Shown here piece after piece: positions 63,204 to 64,000 of a stretch of 64,000 nt of DNA (its first letter is position 1; each line of letters opens with the position of its first letter). The notes below the pieces were generated by a model that searched no databases, was not told the origin of the DNA, and saw only the letters and a list, made by a program, of their open reading frames with translations. Position numbers and translations under genes: made by a program. The stretch is taken from positions 248,001-312,000 of the forward strand of contig NZ_POYJ01000005.1 of the NCBI RefSeq assembly GCF_002895435.1, given 5' to 3'. Source of the DNA: Aquimarina sediminis (GTDB lineage Bacteria; Bacteroidota; Bacteroidia; Flavobacteriales; Flavobacteriaceae).

Positions 63204-64000
63204 ATGATTAATAAATTACTGATTTTTTTAATGTTTGTGTTGTTTGTGTCAAGCAATGTGGCATTTGCACAAAATAAAAAAACCGTTTCAGGTACTGTAA
63301 CAGGGGAAGATGGGATACCTCTGGTAGGAGTGAACGTCATCGAAAAAGGAACATCTAATGGTACATCAACAGATTTTGATGGAAACTATAATGTTGTCGT
63401 TTCAAATTCATCTAGTGTTTTAGTCTTTTCCTCTCTTGGATTTGAAGAAAAGGAAATAGTTGTAAATGAAAAAACAAATATAGATGTTGTATTAATTGGA
63501 AGTGACGAGCTATTGGGAGAAGTAGTAGTAACAGCTTTAGGTATAAAGAAGACTACAAAAGCACTGGGGTATTCTTTGACAGAAGTTGGAGGAGATGAAT
63601 TGTCCACCATTAAATTACCCAATGCAGTCAATTCATTACAAGGTAAAATTGCAGGTGTTAATGTAACACAAAACTCTACAGGAGCGGCAGGTTCTAGTAG
63701 GGTTATTATTCGTGGGTCAAGTACACTTACCGGGGATAATCAACCTTTGTATGTTATAGATGGTATACCTATTAGTAACGTAAATAATGGATCTGCAGGA
63801 TTATGGGGAGGATCCGATGGAGGTGATGGAATTTCTAGTATTAATCCAGATGATATAGAGTCTGTAAGTGTATTAAAAGGAGGGGCGGCTTCCGCATTAT
63901 ACGGTTCTAGAGCCGCAGGTGGAGTTATTATTGTAACAACAAAATCGGGTAAAGAACAAAAAGGTTTTGGTGTAGAAGTAAGTAGCTCTGTAACATTTGA
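63204..64000 (+). CDS. SusC/RagA-family TonB-dependent receptor (partial)
   Basis: The first 265 residues of an outer-membrane receptor that runs past the window. A signal peptide (MINKLLIFLMFVLFVSSNVA) is followed by a CarboxypepD_reg-like domain (about 28-100). The plug domain carries the SusC-type VVTALGIKKTTKALGYSL, LYVIDGIPISN and LKGGAASALYGSRAAGGVII stretches. It imports oligosaccharides with a SusD partner, which would be expected just downstream. It is the import gate of the glycan locus. Confidence 0.93.
   Translation, partial: MINKLLIFLMFVLFVSSNVAFAQNKKTVSGTVTGEDGIPLVGVNVIEKGTSNGTSTDFDGNYNVVVSNSSSVLVFSSLGFEEKEIVVNEKTNIDVVLIGSDELLGEVVVTALGIKKTTKALGYSLTEVGGDELSTIKLPNAVNSLQGKIAGVNVTQNSTGAAGSSRVIIRGSSTLTGDNQPLYVIDGIPISNVNNGSAGLWGGSDGGDGISSINPDDIESVSVLKGGAASALYGSRAAGGVIIVTTKSGKEQKGFGVEVSSSVTF

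Overview
The window looks like chromosomal DNA from a marine-type member of the Flavobacteriaceae (Bacteroidota). The evidence is low GC, weak ribosome binding sites, TTTG/xAnnTTTG-type promoter elements, a SusC-family receptor, many SPII lipoproteins, a type IX secretion (T9SS) sorting domain, a fused CcsBA protein and an ftsK-lolA-lptF/G-ribB gene order. The exact genus cannot be fixed from this sequence alone. No rRNA, tRNA, CRISPR array, transposase or phage gene is visible.

Left part (1-32757), mostly housekeeping and small accessory clusters. It opens with the 3' end of ftsK, lolA, an LptF/LptG permease and a RibBA-like protein whose cyclohydrolase half has lost its zinc ligands. Next come a DegT/DnrJ aminotransferase, a nitroreductase, a thioesterase and an Lrp/AsnC regulator. 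That regulator is divergent from a four-gene amino-acid operon: homoserine dehydrogenase, aldehyde dehydrogenase, a long PLP-dependent transsulfuration-type enzyme and an OsmC protein. A subtilase lipoprotein, an NhaC antiporter and a CPBP protease follow, then an operon of a DUF2520-type protein, a KdsC-like phosphatase and RdgB. After these lie a di-haem peroxidase, CcsBA, a HAD hydrolase, a Crp/Fnr regulator with a tautomerase-SDR-NTF2 cluster, several small or unknown proteins and a secreted endonuclease-type protein. The part ends with a LytS/LytTR two-component pair.

Right part (32899-64000) is a roughly 31-kb, all-plus-strand polysaccharide utilisation locus that fits N-glycan breakdown. 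It holds four GH92 alpha-mannosidase lipoproteins, a GH20 hexosaminidase, two GH29 fucosidases, two sulfatases and a glycosylasparaginase. It also has a GH130_2-type mannosyl-GlcNAc phosphorylase, an SSS symporter, mannose-6-phosphate isomerase and the start of a SusC receptor. A T9SS-secreted protein carries a GH18-like DxxNxDxE motif and is a candidate for the otherwise missing endo-beta-N-acetylglucosaminidase. A DUF4838 protein, a family-10-like lipoprotein and a CBM9-like protein have unknown jobs here.

How the parts may work together (inference): surface and periplasmic enzymes remove sulfate, fucose, hexosamine and mannose. An endo-enzyme and the glycosylasparaginase release the core. 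Man-GlcNAc enters the cytoplasm through the SSS symporter and is phosphorolysed by GH130, and ManA feeds mannose-6-phosphate to glycolysis. Three transcription units of the locus (GH92a, first sulfatase, SusC) share an upstream element, TTGATC(G/T)AAAA, placed exactly 45 bp from the start of the element to the end of an ATTT(G/A) box. This suggests co-regulation by one factor.
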